From the NCBI GenBank assembly GCA_020746995.1, contig JAGPXD010000003.1, forward strand, positions 5,704,001 to 5,768,000: a stretch of 64,000 bases of DNA, read 5' to 3'. Positions within the stretch are counted from its first letter, which is position 1; each line of letters begins with the position of its first letter. Source of the DNA: Plectosphaerella cucumerina (Eukaryota > Ascomycota > Sordariomycetes > Glomerellales > Plectosphaerellaceae). Shown piece after piece: positions 54,782-64,000 of this stretch. The notes beneath the pieces are model-generated. The model ran no database searches, had not been told where the DNA came from, and was given only the letters and a program-made list of their open reading frames with translations. Position numbers and translations under genes: made by a program.

Positions 54782-55576
54782 ATGGCCCGCATCCTCATCA
54801 CCGGCTCCGCAGACGGCCTCGGCCTCGCCGCCGCCCAGGCCCTCGTCGCCCGCAACCACACCGTCTACCTCCACGCCCGCACCCCCCAGCGCGCCGCCGA
54901 CGCCCAATCCGCCTGTCCCGGCGCCGCCGGCGTCCTCGTCGCCGACCTCACCAGCATCGCCGAGACCCGCAAGCTCGCCGACGAGGCCAACGCCCTCGGC
55001 CGCTTCGACGCCGTCGTCCACAACGCCGGCCTCATGTCCGGCCCCTTCCGCCCCACCGCCGACACGGCCGTCCCCTCTAGCGTCGCCGTCAACGTCATCG
55101 CCCCTTACGTCCTCGCGTGCCTCCTCACCCCGCCTGCGCGCCACATCTTCATCTCCTCGACGCTGCATCGCCAGTCCAACGCCGACAGCTGCGGTGATGT
55201 CTTCTGGCGCGCGCGCGGCGAGGCCAAGTGGGCTGATTTCCCTGCGTACTGCGACTCCAAGCTGCACGTGCTGCTCATCGCCAACGCACTCGCCCGTCGC
55301 CAGCCCCAGGTCTCGGTCAGCTCCGTGCACCCCGGCTGGATCGCCACCAAGCTCGGCGGCGAGTCGGCCCCTGATTCAATTGAGGACGGTGTCGAGACGT
55401 ATGTCATGCTGGCCGAGGGTGACTACGACACGAGCCTGACTGGCAAGTTCTGGGACCCCAAGAGGAAGATGGTCGACCCGCTGCCTATTGCCGCCGATGT
55501 CGATCGTCAGGAGGAGGTTGTCAAGGCTTGCAAGGAGCTTACCGGGCTGGAGCTGCCTTCGGCCAGCAAGCTGTAG
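54782..55576 (+). CDS. Short-chain dehydrogenase/reductase
   Basis: Single exon, 264 aa. Classical SDR landmarks are present: TGSADGLG (7-14), HNAG (80-83, His replacing the usual Asn), SST (125-127), catalytic Y156-x3-K160 (YCDSK) and the PG motif VHPGWIATKLGG. The coenzyme is probably NADP(H) or NAD(H); substrate unknown. Codon use is extremely C-ending in the first half. No signal peptide. Divergent from the ABC-G pump, which may indicate shared induction (inference). Confidence 0.92.
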   Translation: MARILITGSADGLGLAAAQALVARNHTVYLHARTPQRAADAQSACPGAAGVLVADLTSIAETRKLADEANALGRFDAVVHNAGLMSGPFRPTADTAVPSSVAVNVIAPYVLACLLTPPARHIFISSTLHRQSNADSCGDVFWRARGEAKWADFPAYCDSKLHVLLIANALARRQPQVSVSSVHPGWIATKLGGESAPDSIEDGVETYVMLAEGDYDTSLTGKFWDPKRKMVDPLPIAADVDRQEEVVKACKELTGLELPSASKL

Positions 55577-55619
55577 GCAGGCACGGGAGGAAGTGATGTG
55601 CGCATGTAGCCTGAATCAT

Positions 55620-57195
55620 TCAACCAATCTTCTGCCATGCCATACGTGCCGGTGCATCGTGAACAGACAGGATCCACGGCAGGGCCATGAGTACCTCTCG
55701 TGCACTCTCCCACGTCGTCAGTCCCAGAGCTTCCTTTAGCCGACCCGCCTCGTCCAGGAACCAGACAGCATCGTCCTTCGCCTCAAACGCCGACGCTGCC
55801 TCCCCCGCCATGAGTACCCACAGCAAGATCGTGTCCAGCGTCCGATTGGCCGGGTGCTTCCCCTGCCTCTCCAGCACCATGCGCGCCAGCTTCGGCAGCA
55901 GCGGCAGCTCCGCCGGTCTTCCGTCCAGCCCTAGCAACAGCATGGTCACGAAGCACACCAGCCCGACGTGCACCATGTCGTCCAGCACCTCGAGCGGTCG
56001 CCGGCCTCCCAGCGGACTGAAGGCAATGAGTCGCTGGCCCAAGGAGAGAAAGGCGTGGTGTGCATTGTAGCTGGGCAATTTTGGTCGGGAGCCTGCTGCC
56101 GCTTCGTTGAAGAGGTGGGACACGACGGCCATGTCGACAAACACGCCTCGAAGGACGGGGCTGAGGTCTTCCAGAACCCAATCGGGCAGGCCTGCGAAAA
56201 GCGGCTCTGTCGGGCCATCGCCCGGTGTGAGGATTGATGCTGAGTCCAGAGGGGGAAACTTGTCGTCGCTGAAGAAGCGGGTCGGTGTACCCAGATGCAT
56301 GGCGAATTCAAGGTCGGCTCTGCTTGATCGTCAGTATCTCTCAGAATCACAAGTTGATGCCAGCCTACCGGAGCATTTTGTGCACGAGTAGACTGTTCTG
56401 CATCGCCACTGCGTCAAGCCCGCCCCGTAACTTGACCATCTCCCCCAGCCCAGCAAAATGCACGATGCCATCGCGGTACTTGCTCCTGTACCGGTCATAC
56501 TGCAAGGCCATGACGACGGCCGACATGGTTGCGTCCGACACGGCCTCGGCGCCTGAAAGCTTGCGGCCGACGAGTTTCAGTAGCATGCCGAAATGGCGGC
56601 CCGCTGCTTCTTGGCCCAGGGGGTGTGGGCACGCATTGTTAAGTGCTGTCAGGCCGGCGGCCATGGCGCTGTGGTAGTCTGGAGAGTCAGTGCGCGGCAC
56701 TTTCGCGTGGGTTAGGGAACGCACAGGCCTCGTCGACAAACATGAGATCGATCCACATGCTCGGAGTGCCAATGCTGGCGCCGTTGATGCCGCTTAGCTT
56801 ACCTGTGTACAGAGGGTTCGCGAAGAACGTGATGACTTGAGACGTCAGCACTCATTCTCGGACAATTCTTCTCATAACGTACCTCTCTGCGTCACGTCAA
56901 CACCTCGACCAAAATATGACGGAAGTGTCGCGGTGGCCATGTCGGATGTGACGGGTCTTTCAATGGACATGATCATCAGCTCATTCGGGCTGAAAGTCTG
57001 GTGTCTCGGCTTCCATCCGCTCATGGCCTCCTTCTCCAGGAGACTGCCCGGCCGGGGTCGGTCGGCGTTAGTCTGTGCGGGCTTCCGCGCCCGGAGGACC
57101 GACCGGCCTGCGTTTCGGCCCTTGGCCGCCTGTTGGCGGATGCGTCGTCGCGCGGCGGGGTCGACATTTGAAGAATCGACAAACTGGAATGACAT
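55620..57195 (-). CDS. Fungal-specific regulator lacking a zinc cluster
   Basis: Four exons: 57195-56883, 56835-56725, 56678-56369, 56319-55620, giving 477 aa. The introns are 47, 46, 46 and 49 nt-class GT-AG, three in total at 56836-56882, 56679-56724 and 56320-56368. The N-terminus MSFQFVDSSNVDPAARRRIR, with a following AAKGRNAGR, is the hallmark of fungal proteins that carry the C6-factor regulatory domain but no Zn2Cys6. The helical part includes VITFFANPLYT, YHSAMAAGLTALN and GLGEMVKLRGG. Likely nuclear; may act as partner or decoy of zinc-cluster factors. Start 57195 matches the conserved N-terminus; an ATG at 57285 would add a non-conserved stretch. Confidence 0.85.
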
Positions 57196-57735
57196 GTCGT
57201 CGGTGCGATGTTTGCCCAGGTGGCCGAGATTTGAAGGAAGGAAGGCATGTCGTTGAATGGCCTGGCTCTCGTGGTGTGGTTTCACTGGCAGGATGCGTCA
57301 GCTGGCGGCCGTAAGCACCCCTTAACTCCGGCGACGGCGAGGTTGCCGACGACCAACAACCCGACGTTCGGCAGAATTGACACCGCACATCACGAGACGC
57401 CAAGTGAAAGTCAACACAGCCAGTTCAGTTCCCAGACCTCATTTCTTCAGTCTCCGTCGTGATGGCTGCATGTCGACGTTCGGCTGCGACAGGCCATTTA
57501 GCACCCTAACAGAAATGTGTGGTCTCGTCGGCAAATCACGATAGTGCATCATCCTCGTTTATCCCAAGACCGAACCCCGCTCGACGTCTTGGCAATCAAA
57601 CTGGAACTCGAAGACGACTCGGATGACCTCCCCCATCATGGTCGGAGTGGTCCATTGAGACCGCGAGACAACGGGGACCACATCACGTGCGACATCCGTG
57701 GTCGGTTTCGCACTCTGGTCCAGGACTCGGCCGCC
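57196..57735. other. Divergent promoter, regulator / F-box-like gene
   Basis: 540-bp divergent spacer without further recognised elements. Confidence 0.5.
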
Positions 57736-58854
57736 ATGTCCCGTCTCCTCCAGCTCCCCCGCGAATTGCGAGATGAGATCATCGCCTTGGTCGCCTTCAC
57801 CTCGGCCAGAGCCCCTGAATCGCCCGAGGACTTGCGCCATGACAAGACAAAGTTCAGGACCCTTGGCGTCCGCGGCACCCAAGGTGGAAACCCTCAGCAC
57901 GACTTCAGCTCAGTGGCCTGCACCACGTCAACACCGTGGAGCCCGACCAACACCACTCTCGCCCTCCTCCTCACAAACCGGCAACTTCACGCTGAAACAC
58001 GGAAGCTTCTGGCCACAAGTCCCGATAGCAGAACCTACGAGGTCGACATCATGGACGCCGACTTTGGCGGCCCTCGTGCTTGGGTGACCTGGCTCTGCGT
58101 CCCACGTCGTCTCACCGACGTGGACACGCTCGTCGTCAACATCCGCCTCTTCGACAAATACCCGACCGACCAGCCACCACCGCCAGACTCATACACTCAA
58201 AAGAGATTCCTGAACGCCGATATGTCGCTGAGCTACCGTCTTCTTCTGGCAAGTATTCTCCAGAACGGGCCTGGTGCCTTCAACGTGACCCGGCTCGACT
58301 ACGAGGCCGCCTTCTTTATCCGTCGGCTTGTCTTCCGCTTCCAGGAGCCCTCAAAATCCCCGTCCCCGAAGGCATATTCGAAGAACACTTTGCGGCCATC
58401 AGACCCTGCGGTCATTGGCCCTTCCGCCGACGGCCTGCACAAATGGCTCACCGACTTCCTCCGCGGCGACCAGGACTTCCAAGACGGACGCATCATGCAC
58501 CAGGGCGTCGGCGAGATGGAGGTTCGCGTCGGGAACGAGCTACGCCACAGCATCATCAACGTTACAGACTCTTTTTGTCGGTTGCCCAATGCAGACAGCC
58601 TGTGGCCGCTCAATCTGTTTGAGCACAGATGGGAGTTTGAGCGATGGGTACACGGGACGATTGAGAAGAGGAAAAAGTGGGGCTTGTGGGATGAGTCTGT
58701 GCAGAAGAAGCTGATCGGGGATGGAGAGCCGGAGTGTGGCCTCTTGATACCGGGGCTGTGGTGGACTTTTGTAGGTGATGACTGGAGGACGACGGGGCAG
58801 CTTCCGGGGGCGAGGCAGGTCTTTCCTTTTGGTGCACAGGGGGACAATGATTAG
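57736..58854 (+). CDS. F-box-like / 2EXR-type protein of unknown function
   Basis: Single exon, 372 aa from ATG 57736 (GCCGCCATG context). The N-terminal LLQLPRELRDEIIALV is the leucine-rich helix-turn found at the start of fungal F-box-like proteins. Then follow LLLTNRQLHAETRKLL, a typical middle motif, and a long C-terminal region with several tryptophans (WEFERWVHG, GLWWTFVGDDWR). Members are presumed substrate adaptors or are simply uncharacterised. The upstream open frame to 57517 lacks conserved features, so the internal start is preferred. Confidence 0.8.
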   Translation: MSRLLQLPRELRDEIIALVAFTSARAPESPEDLRHDKTKFRTLGVRGTQGGNPQHDFSSVACTTSTPWSPTNTTLALLLTNRQLHAETRKLLATSPDSRTYEVDIMDADFGGPRAWVTWLCVPRRLTDVDTLVVNIRLFDKYPTDQPPPPDSYTQKRFLNADMSLSYRLLLASILQNGPGAFNVTRLDYEAAFFIRRLVFRFQEPSKSPSPKAYSKNTLRPSDPAVIGPSADGLHKWLTDFLRGDQDFQDGRIMHQGVGEMEVRVGNELRHSIINVTDSFCRLPNADSLWPLNLFEHRWEFERWVHGTIEKRKKWGLWDESVQKKLIGDGEPECGLLIPGLWWTFVGDDWRTTGQLPGARQVFPFGAQGDND

Positions 58855-59089
58855 ACGACGCATGATTCATTCATATCTCTGGCATAATACCATTTAATTT
58901 AAGCCGCAGAAGCTTCATTCTTCGAAAGTCGATGTCTGCCAAACGGGCGTGGCAAAACCAGCCCCCGGATGGAGGAACAATCATCTTGCCTCCGGCCATT
59001 ACGGGTTCGTCAAAGTCTTGATATCCGAACTTCTAATTTTCTACCTTAACAAAATCCACCTAGCAAACATTGATCCCTCCTCTCTCCAT

Positions 59090-60164
59090 TTAAAGAATTT
59101 TGGCCAGGCATCCGGGCTCAGCAATCTCCAGCTGTGCCGCCACGTCATCCCACACCTTCTTGCGGCCGTCCTTGGTCTCATCTCCAGCAATCCAGGAGGG
59201 GGTGAAGGATCTTTGTATAAGTTAGCTTCAACTTCAAGTAACGTCCTAACAGCAAACTCACTCATCGCGAATCTCGCCATCGGCAGTCAGCTTGCCATGG
59301 CTGTCAGGGCCCGCAACGGCGCCAAACAGCAGTGTGCGGCTGCCTTGCTCTGCTGTCCGGCCCCAAGACTCATGCATCTGCTTGAGGTTGTCCTTGAACT
59401 CTTGAGGCCCATGGCGACCAAGGTCTGTCTTGCAAAGGCCGGGGCAGATCAAGTTGACGACGACCCCGGTGCGGGAGAAGGGGATGAGGGGCGCCAGGTG
59501 GCGGAGGGCGAGCATTTCAAAGAGCTTGGAAGCGGTGTACCTATATATGTCAGTAGATGTCTCTCAGTGTAGCTCACAATGCTCACAGAGTGATGCTGTC
59601 AAAGGTCTCGTTGCTCGCGACCGCGGCGATAGGGTTAGGCGTGTCCTTGATGGCCGTCCACCCCTGCTCGAACTGGAAGCCCATGGTACTGGTGACGATG
59701 GCAATGTGAGGCTGAATACCGAGGCGCTTGGCGTCCTCGGACATCTTGGGGAGGAGCAGGACGGCGAGGAGGAACGTGCTGTAGATGTTGACAGTGAAGG
59801 TGGTCAAGTGGCCCTCACTGACGGACTCGCGGCCGATGCCGACACCGGCGTTCTCGATGAGGGCGTCGATGCGCTCTAGCCCGAGTGCCCGCTTGGCAAA
59901 GGCTTTGGTCGAGGCGTAGCTGGCGAGGTCGAGCTCCCAGACCTCGGCGATGCCGGTCTTGCCGGTGGACTCCTCGATGCGGGCCTTGGCCTCCTCGCCG
60001 CTCTTGACGTTGCGGACGGCAATGATGACCTTGGTGGAGTTGAAGGCGACGAGGTGTTTGGCAGCTTCGTAGCCGAGACCAGTGTTGGCACCGGTGACGA
60101 TGTAAGTGCGTCCGGCGCAGGCCTCCTCGGAGAGGACGATGGGAAGTTCAAGTGGCTGTGACAT
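59090..60164 (-). CDS. Short-chain dehydrogenase/reductase (WW-oxidoreductase/RDH-like)
   Basis: Three exons: 60164-59587, 59540-59262, 59210-59090, giving 325 aa. The introns are 46 and 51 nt (both GTGAG donors). TGANTGLG (24-31) binds the cofactor; ENAG, STMGF and Y194-x3-K198 (YTASK, created by splicing) complete the active site, and CPGLCKTDLGR is the post-catalytic PG region. The last exon adds a conserved-looking tail (SFTPSWIAGDETKDGRKKVW). Substrate unknown; fungal relatives often act in secondary metabolism or detoxification. Confidence 0.9.
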
Positions 60165-61110
60165 GATGGAAATGTTTGCAAGAGGAATTGAAGAAAAAAC
60201 GGGTCTAGGATGAGAATGTTTGGGAGTGGACTTGTGAGAATTTGGTTCTGATGCGATGCGGTGATGGTTGTGAGGCTTCTTTCATCTCCAGGAGACGGGA
60301 AGCTCCCAAGGCTTTATAGCCAAAAATCTATCGATGCTGGCCATGGGTCATTTCTAAGCACGGAGTTTGCAACCAAAGGCCGTTCCGAGGGGCCTTCCCT
60401 GATGTCTCTGAGGCAGACTGGTCAAGTCCGTGGTGACGGAGAAGGGGTGTCGTCAATAGTGGTCTCCACAAATTCTGTCAATCGACAAATGGGAGACTAC
60501 CAACCCAAAACGGTAAGGTTCGATCGTGAGTTGGTGGGTCCATCAGCTCCGCGGATTTAAGCGGAGGCCAAGCCAAGTCGTTGCACCAGCCCCTGTGCAT
60601 CCTGACTTCATGCCATCGGACGAGCCGACCGCCCGCGGAATGAAATGTTGCACATCGCGACTCACCCGACCAGACTTCTCCAATCCAATTCAGACAATAC
60701 ATCCTTGCAACATCCTGTAGATGCTCTTCTCGAGACAGTCAATTTGAGATATTTTCCCGTGCTGCGAGATGTGTTGCTCAAACCAGGTATAAACACCTCC
60801 GGACTTGGGTTTGATTTTAACATGATTTTCAATCGATGACTTGCGTGGCAGAGCAGAGAACAACATGGCTGGGAGTCGACTCAAGACCTGAAAGTCTGTC
60901 TGCACAAACAAGTTAGTCAGGCTCCAGACCAGCAATTCCGATGCCGTGGTGCCAACGGTGCCCGGACTGGCCCTCTCCTCAAGAACGAACCCCAAAAGAC
61001 TGAAGGCAGTCAGCCACTCAAACTGCGTGCATGTACATCTCTGTCATCTTACCTACGGCGACCGTTGCTCCCATGTCACCCCACCAACCTCACCGGCAAA
61101 AATGAAATCC
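60165..61110. other. Intergenic between the SDR and tRNA-Gly
   Basis: Contains the SDR promoter with a TATA element (TATAAA on the minus strand at 60313-60318, about 150 bp upstream). No gene seen. Confidence 0.5.
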
Positions 61111-61181
61111 TGCGTGAACTGGGAATCGAACCCAGGGCTCCCCGATGGCAACGGAGAATTTTACCACTAAACCATTCACGC
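61111..61181 (-). tRNA. tRNA-Gly(GCC), no intron
   Basis: Minus-strand cloverleaf: acceptor GCGTGAA with TTCACGC, anticodon loop TTGCCAT, T arm CTGGG-TTCGATT-CCCAG, discriminator A. It is the only one of the six tRNA genes here without an intron. Confidence 0.95.
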
Positions 61182-61680
61182 TTCTCGGAAGAAACATACA
61201 ACACCGGGGATTCGCCGGTCGTCACCGACCCGACTACTGATCCGGCCCTCACTGGCTTAACTCTGGGAGAGCGGACGGGATCCCGTGTTCTCCAGTGGGT
61301 GTGGTCGTATGTAGAAGCTCTGAGGTGGCGGACGGATCAAAGCGTTAGTGCTGGCGTGGTTATTTGGAAGTGGTTGCGTTGATGTCGAGTTTTGAGTGAG
61401 TGAGGGTGTTGTGTTGAAGATGAACTTAAAGAAGCTGCCTGATAGTCAAGCTATGGGAAGAATACATAAGACGATGACATGCGACGCCGCAGCCTGCCTC
61501 AAACTTCGTGTGTAGAAGTTGCGTCCTTGTAGCGGCTTGAGCAGTTCAATGCGATCTTGGAGTGTATGTAAATTAACGAGTGCCTTAAAGTGTCGGAAAA
61601 TCCAAGCCCTTAGACATACCTAGCTGTGCTTTTGATATAAATCAAACCCGGAACAAAGTGTCTTCGCACCGTTTGCCATC
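61182..61680. other. Intergenic, no gene seen
   Basis: Relatively AT-rich 3' flank of the DUF1772 gene. Confidence 0.5.
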
Positions 61681-62290
61681 CTAAACCGCGAGAGTTGCCA
61701 TAGCTCCCGCAACAACTGCAAGTCTGGCCAGGTACATCCTGATCCTATCTCCCGCCTTCCATGCGGCCACATTCCTTCGGATAGAAGCAGAGTTAAGAGC
61801 TGAATCGCTGCTCTTCGCCCCTACCACTTTCTTGTGTGCCGCGAGGAGGACGTCATTGATTGGAAAGACGTTGATCACGGTGAATGATGTAATGGTCAGC
61901 ATAGAGAATGCCGCCACAACGTTCCAGTTGAAGCTGGGCCCGCCAATGCCGGCTACGAGAGTCAGAACCACGTTAAAGCAGCGTGGTAAGGGGCTGTCAC
62001 GGCGACATACCGTTCCAGGCGCAGATGGCATATCCTACAGTCGGTATCATGGTGGACGCGGGGCCAATGCGGCGTCCAACGTCCCAGCTACGGAACCACC
62101 CTTTGACTATGGCATCGCTGTCCTTGAGTTCGTCAAGATTGTCCAAGACAATGGCGTCGGAGCAGTAATGGAAGCCTGAACTTGTGAGCAGAAGTACGGC
62201 AAAGGCTTCAAAAGACATACCTGCTAGATGCGCATTGATCAAGAGACTGGTTAAGTGTAGAACCTTGGTCCAGTCAACGTCCAACGACAT
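61681..62290 (-). CDS. DUF1772-family membrane protein (anthrone-oxygenase-like)
   Basis: Three exons: 62290-62221, 62175-62011, 61952-61681, giving 168 aa. The introns are 45 and 58 nt (GTATGT donors, CAG and TAG acceptors). There are three to four hydrophobic segments: the N-terminal helix, IPTVGYAICAW, WNVVAAFSMLTITSFTVINVFPIND and a C-terminal helix. The FTVINVFPINDVL motif with a following helix (Ala-Trp-Lys-Ala) and the length fit DUF1772, which includes anthrone oxygenases of polyketide pathways and many unassigned proteins. Reaction not assignable from sequence. A TATA box lies at 62422-62427 on the minus strand, 135 bp upstream. Confidence 0.78.
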
Positions 62291-63035
62291 GGCCGGGATG
62301 ATGTGAGTGGTGATGAGGTGCGAGATCTCAGGGGTAAGCACTGTGCGAGTGCCACCAGTTGTCAATGCACACAGATTCAAAATGCAGCCACGCCACAGAT
62401 CTTGGGGTGCGGATCAGTTGCTTTATAGACCTCTGATGACGGGGACCATAGGATTGCTCCTTTTGCTCGGAGTCTTCTTAGGTGTATACCTCCGCTGACA
62501 AACTACGAGTGCAGGCCCCCGGTGCTGCCGGGCAGGCAAGGTCGGAGTCGGAAGTGCTCGGGGTCCGGGGCTGACGAAGTAGTGTTCATTGGGTTGCATT
62601 GTGTCTGTCCAAGGAGCCTAAGGCACCTACCTAGTGTCCAATGAGAGCCAATGTCAAGGCAGCCTTTTTCAAACGATGCCAGATACCTGGCTACAGAGTG
62701 GCTGAGTCTTCCGGAGGATGTAAGCTCATTGTTGCACGTCGACATTGCTAGGCAATGATGCTGGAGATGAATTGTAAGGTTGGATGGTCGATGAGAATCT
62801 AGCGCTGATTTGGCGTCCCCATGCTCCAGGGCTAACCCCAGTTGGGCAAAATGCCAATCTATCTGGATCAGGGTGAAATCCCCCCCTTTACTGATAGTCC
62901 GTCGCCGGAGGATGATGACACATCATGCCCCTGCAACGGACGGACCACAACCCAAATTCAACCTCATACCATCATTCCAGACTTCACTTCATGCAAACAC
63001 ACCACCCACCAGCTCCCACCATTGGAGCTCCCAAC
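62291..63035. other. Divergent intergenic region, DUF1772 / double-zinc-cluster factor
   Basis: 745 bp with the DUF1772 TATA element. No gene seen. Confidence 0.5.
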
Positions 63036-64000
63036 ATGCCCGCACAACGATCAAAAACAACGTGCAATCAATGCCGAGCCCGCAAAGTCTGTTACCTTCA
63101 TTCTTCCCTCTGCAACCCGACCATTGACATAACCAGGTTCGATGCGACGGAGGTCCGCCTCCCTGCGCTGGCTGCAAGCGTCTCGACTTCGAGTGCAGCT
63201 TTGACAACACGCCAGCCTCTGCCCCAGCCGCCGTGCCGGAGAAGAAGAGAGGCTCGCGAGCCTGCCGCCAATGTCGCTCGCTGAAAAGCAAATGCACCGG
63301 CGAGCTCCCGACCTGCGCAGGGTGTCGCACCTCCGGCAAGACGTGCGTCTACCCAGAGCTTAGGAGAGCTGCGCGCAGGCAAGAGGCGTCAGACTCAGGG
63401 GCACAGAACACAGGCATCTCGCCCGTCATTGCTCTCGAGACTCCAGAGTCGGCGTCCATCCACGCCGCCCCGGTGTCGTCCAGAAGCTCACAGCACGAGC
63501 CGCCCCCGTCGGGCCCATCGACCGCCGTCTCGAGAATAGAGCCTGCCGACGCGCACCCCCTCCCACCCTTACGCGACAGACTACATCTCGTCGTCGACTT
63601 CTTCCGTCACATCCACCCGATCCCCGCCTACGCCTTCCTCTACGAAGAAGCTACTGTCCAGAGGTGCCTCGAGGAGACGATAGACGAGGCTCTCATCTAC
63701 TCCATCTGCGCCCTCTCAGCCCTCCTTCTGGGCTATTCAAAGTATCACCCAGTCGCGACAGCGACCTGGGCGACCCGCGTCGAGAACATGATCTGGGCTA
63801 GCCTCGAGCAGCCCACCATCTTCAAGATCCAGGCCCTCGCCCTCGTCATCCAATACCGCATCATTACAGGCAACTTCCAGCGCGGCTTCCTCGTCTTCTC
63901 CCTAGCCGCACGCTCCGCCACCGCCCTTCGACTGTCATACGAACGAACGGACCTATCGCCTCTCGCACAAGAGATCCGTCGCAGACTCATGTGGTCGCTG
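63036..64000 (+). CDS. Transcription factor with two tandem Zn2Cys6 clusters, truncated by window edge
   Basis: Exon 1 63036-63086, intron 63087-63136 (50 nt, GTCTGT donor, AACCAG acceptor), exon 2 from 63137 open to the edge: 305 codons visible. Cluster 1 is C10-x2-C13-x6-C20-x6-C27-x2-C30-x6-C37, with the intron between K17 and V18, inside the cluster. Cluster 2 is C60-x2-C63-x6-C70-x6-C77-x2-C80-x6-C87. Both are complete and joined by a 22-residue linker. After a Ser/Pro-rich stretch the fungal-specific regulatory domain begins (LHLVVDFFRHIHPIPAYAFLYE). The rest lies beyond 64000. Confidence 0.88.

Overview
The window is nuclear DNA of a filamentous ascomycete (Pezizomycotina), most likely a Sordariomycete. 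The evidence is GC-rich single-gene transcription units, very short introns (40-60 nt, GTRAGT-type donors, CTRAC/CTGAC branch sites), intron-bearing tRNA genes, many Zn2Cys6 regulators, a CFEM GPI protein and a PDR-type ABC-G pump. Species cannot be fixed from the sequence alone. All spliced models were built by hand from donor, branch and acceptor signals and from frame continuity into recognisable domains. Exon coordinates are given in each entry.

Left part (1-13.9 kb): tRNA-Arg(ACG), an alpha-arrestin, a small single-BIR protein with an apparent 5'-leader intron, a 3.9 kb gene-poor region whose strand composition flips near 6.7 kb, a CFEM GPI-anchored protein, tRNA-Lys(CTT), a secreted PL4 rhamnogalacturonan lyase and a small secreted cysteine-containing protein with a 9-bp minisatellite in its leader.

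14.2-20.2 kb: a compact metabolic group. A beta-hydroxyacid dehydrogenase converges on an HpcH/HpaI aldolase, followed by a Zn2Cys6 regulator and an aldo-keto reductase. The aldolase plus dehydrogenase pair recalls the bacterial GarL/GarR logic for aldarate breakdown and is the best candidate here for an undescribed pathway. Two introns in this group are GC-AG.

20-36 kb: mostly gene-poor. It holds a frame-disrupted conserved gene, a possible small gene, one about 5.9 kb non-LTR retrotransposon (minus strand, EN and RT recognisable, two frameshifts and one stop, candidate 8-bp target duplication), tRNA-Phe(GAA) and a CxxC/YH zinc protein preceded by a 23-C homopolymer.

36-53 kb: tRNA-Met(CAT), a KHA1-like K+/H+ antiporter, an inositol-monophosphatase-family enzyme divergent from a Zn2Cys6 factor, tRNA-Ala(CGC), an MFS sugar transporter divergent from a DUF1868-like 2H phosphoesterase, and a full-size PDR ABC-G transporter.

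54-64 kb: two short-chain dehydrogenases, a zinc-cluster-less fungal regulator divergent from an F-box-like protein, tRNA-Gly(GCC), a DUF1772 membrane protein and, running off the right edge, a transcription factor with two tandem Zn2Cys6 clusters.
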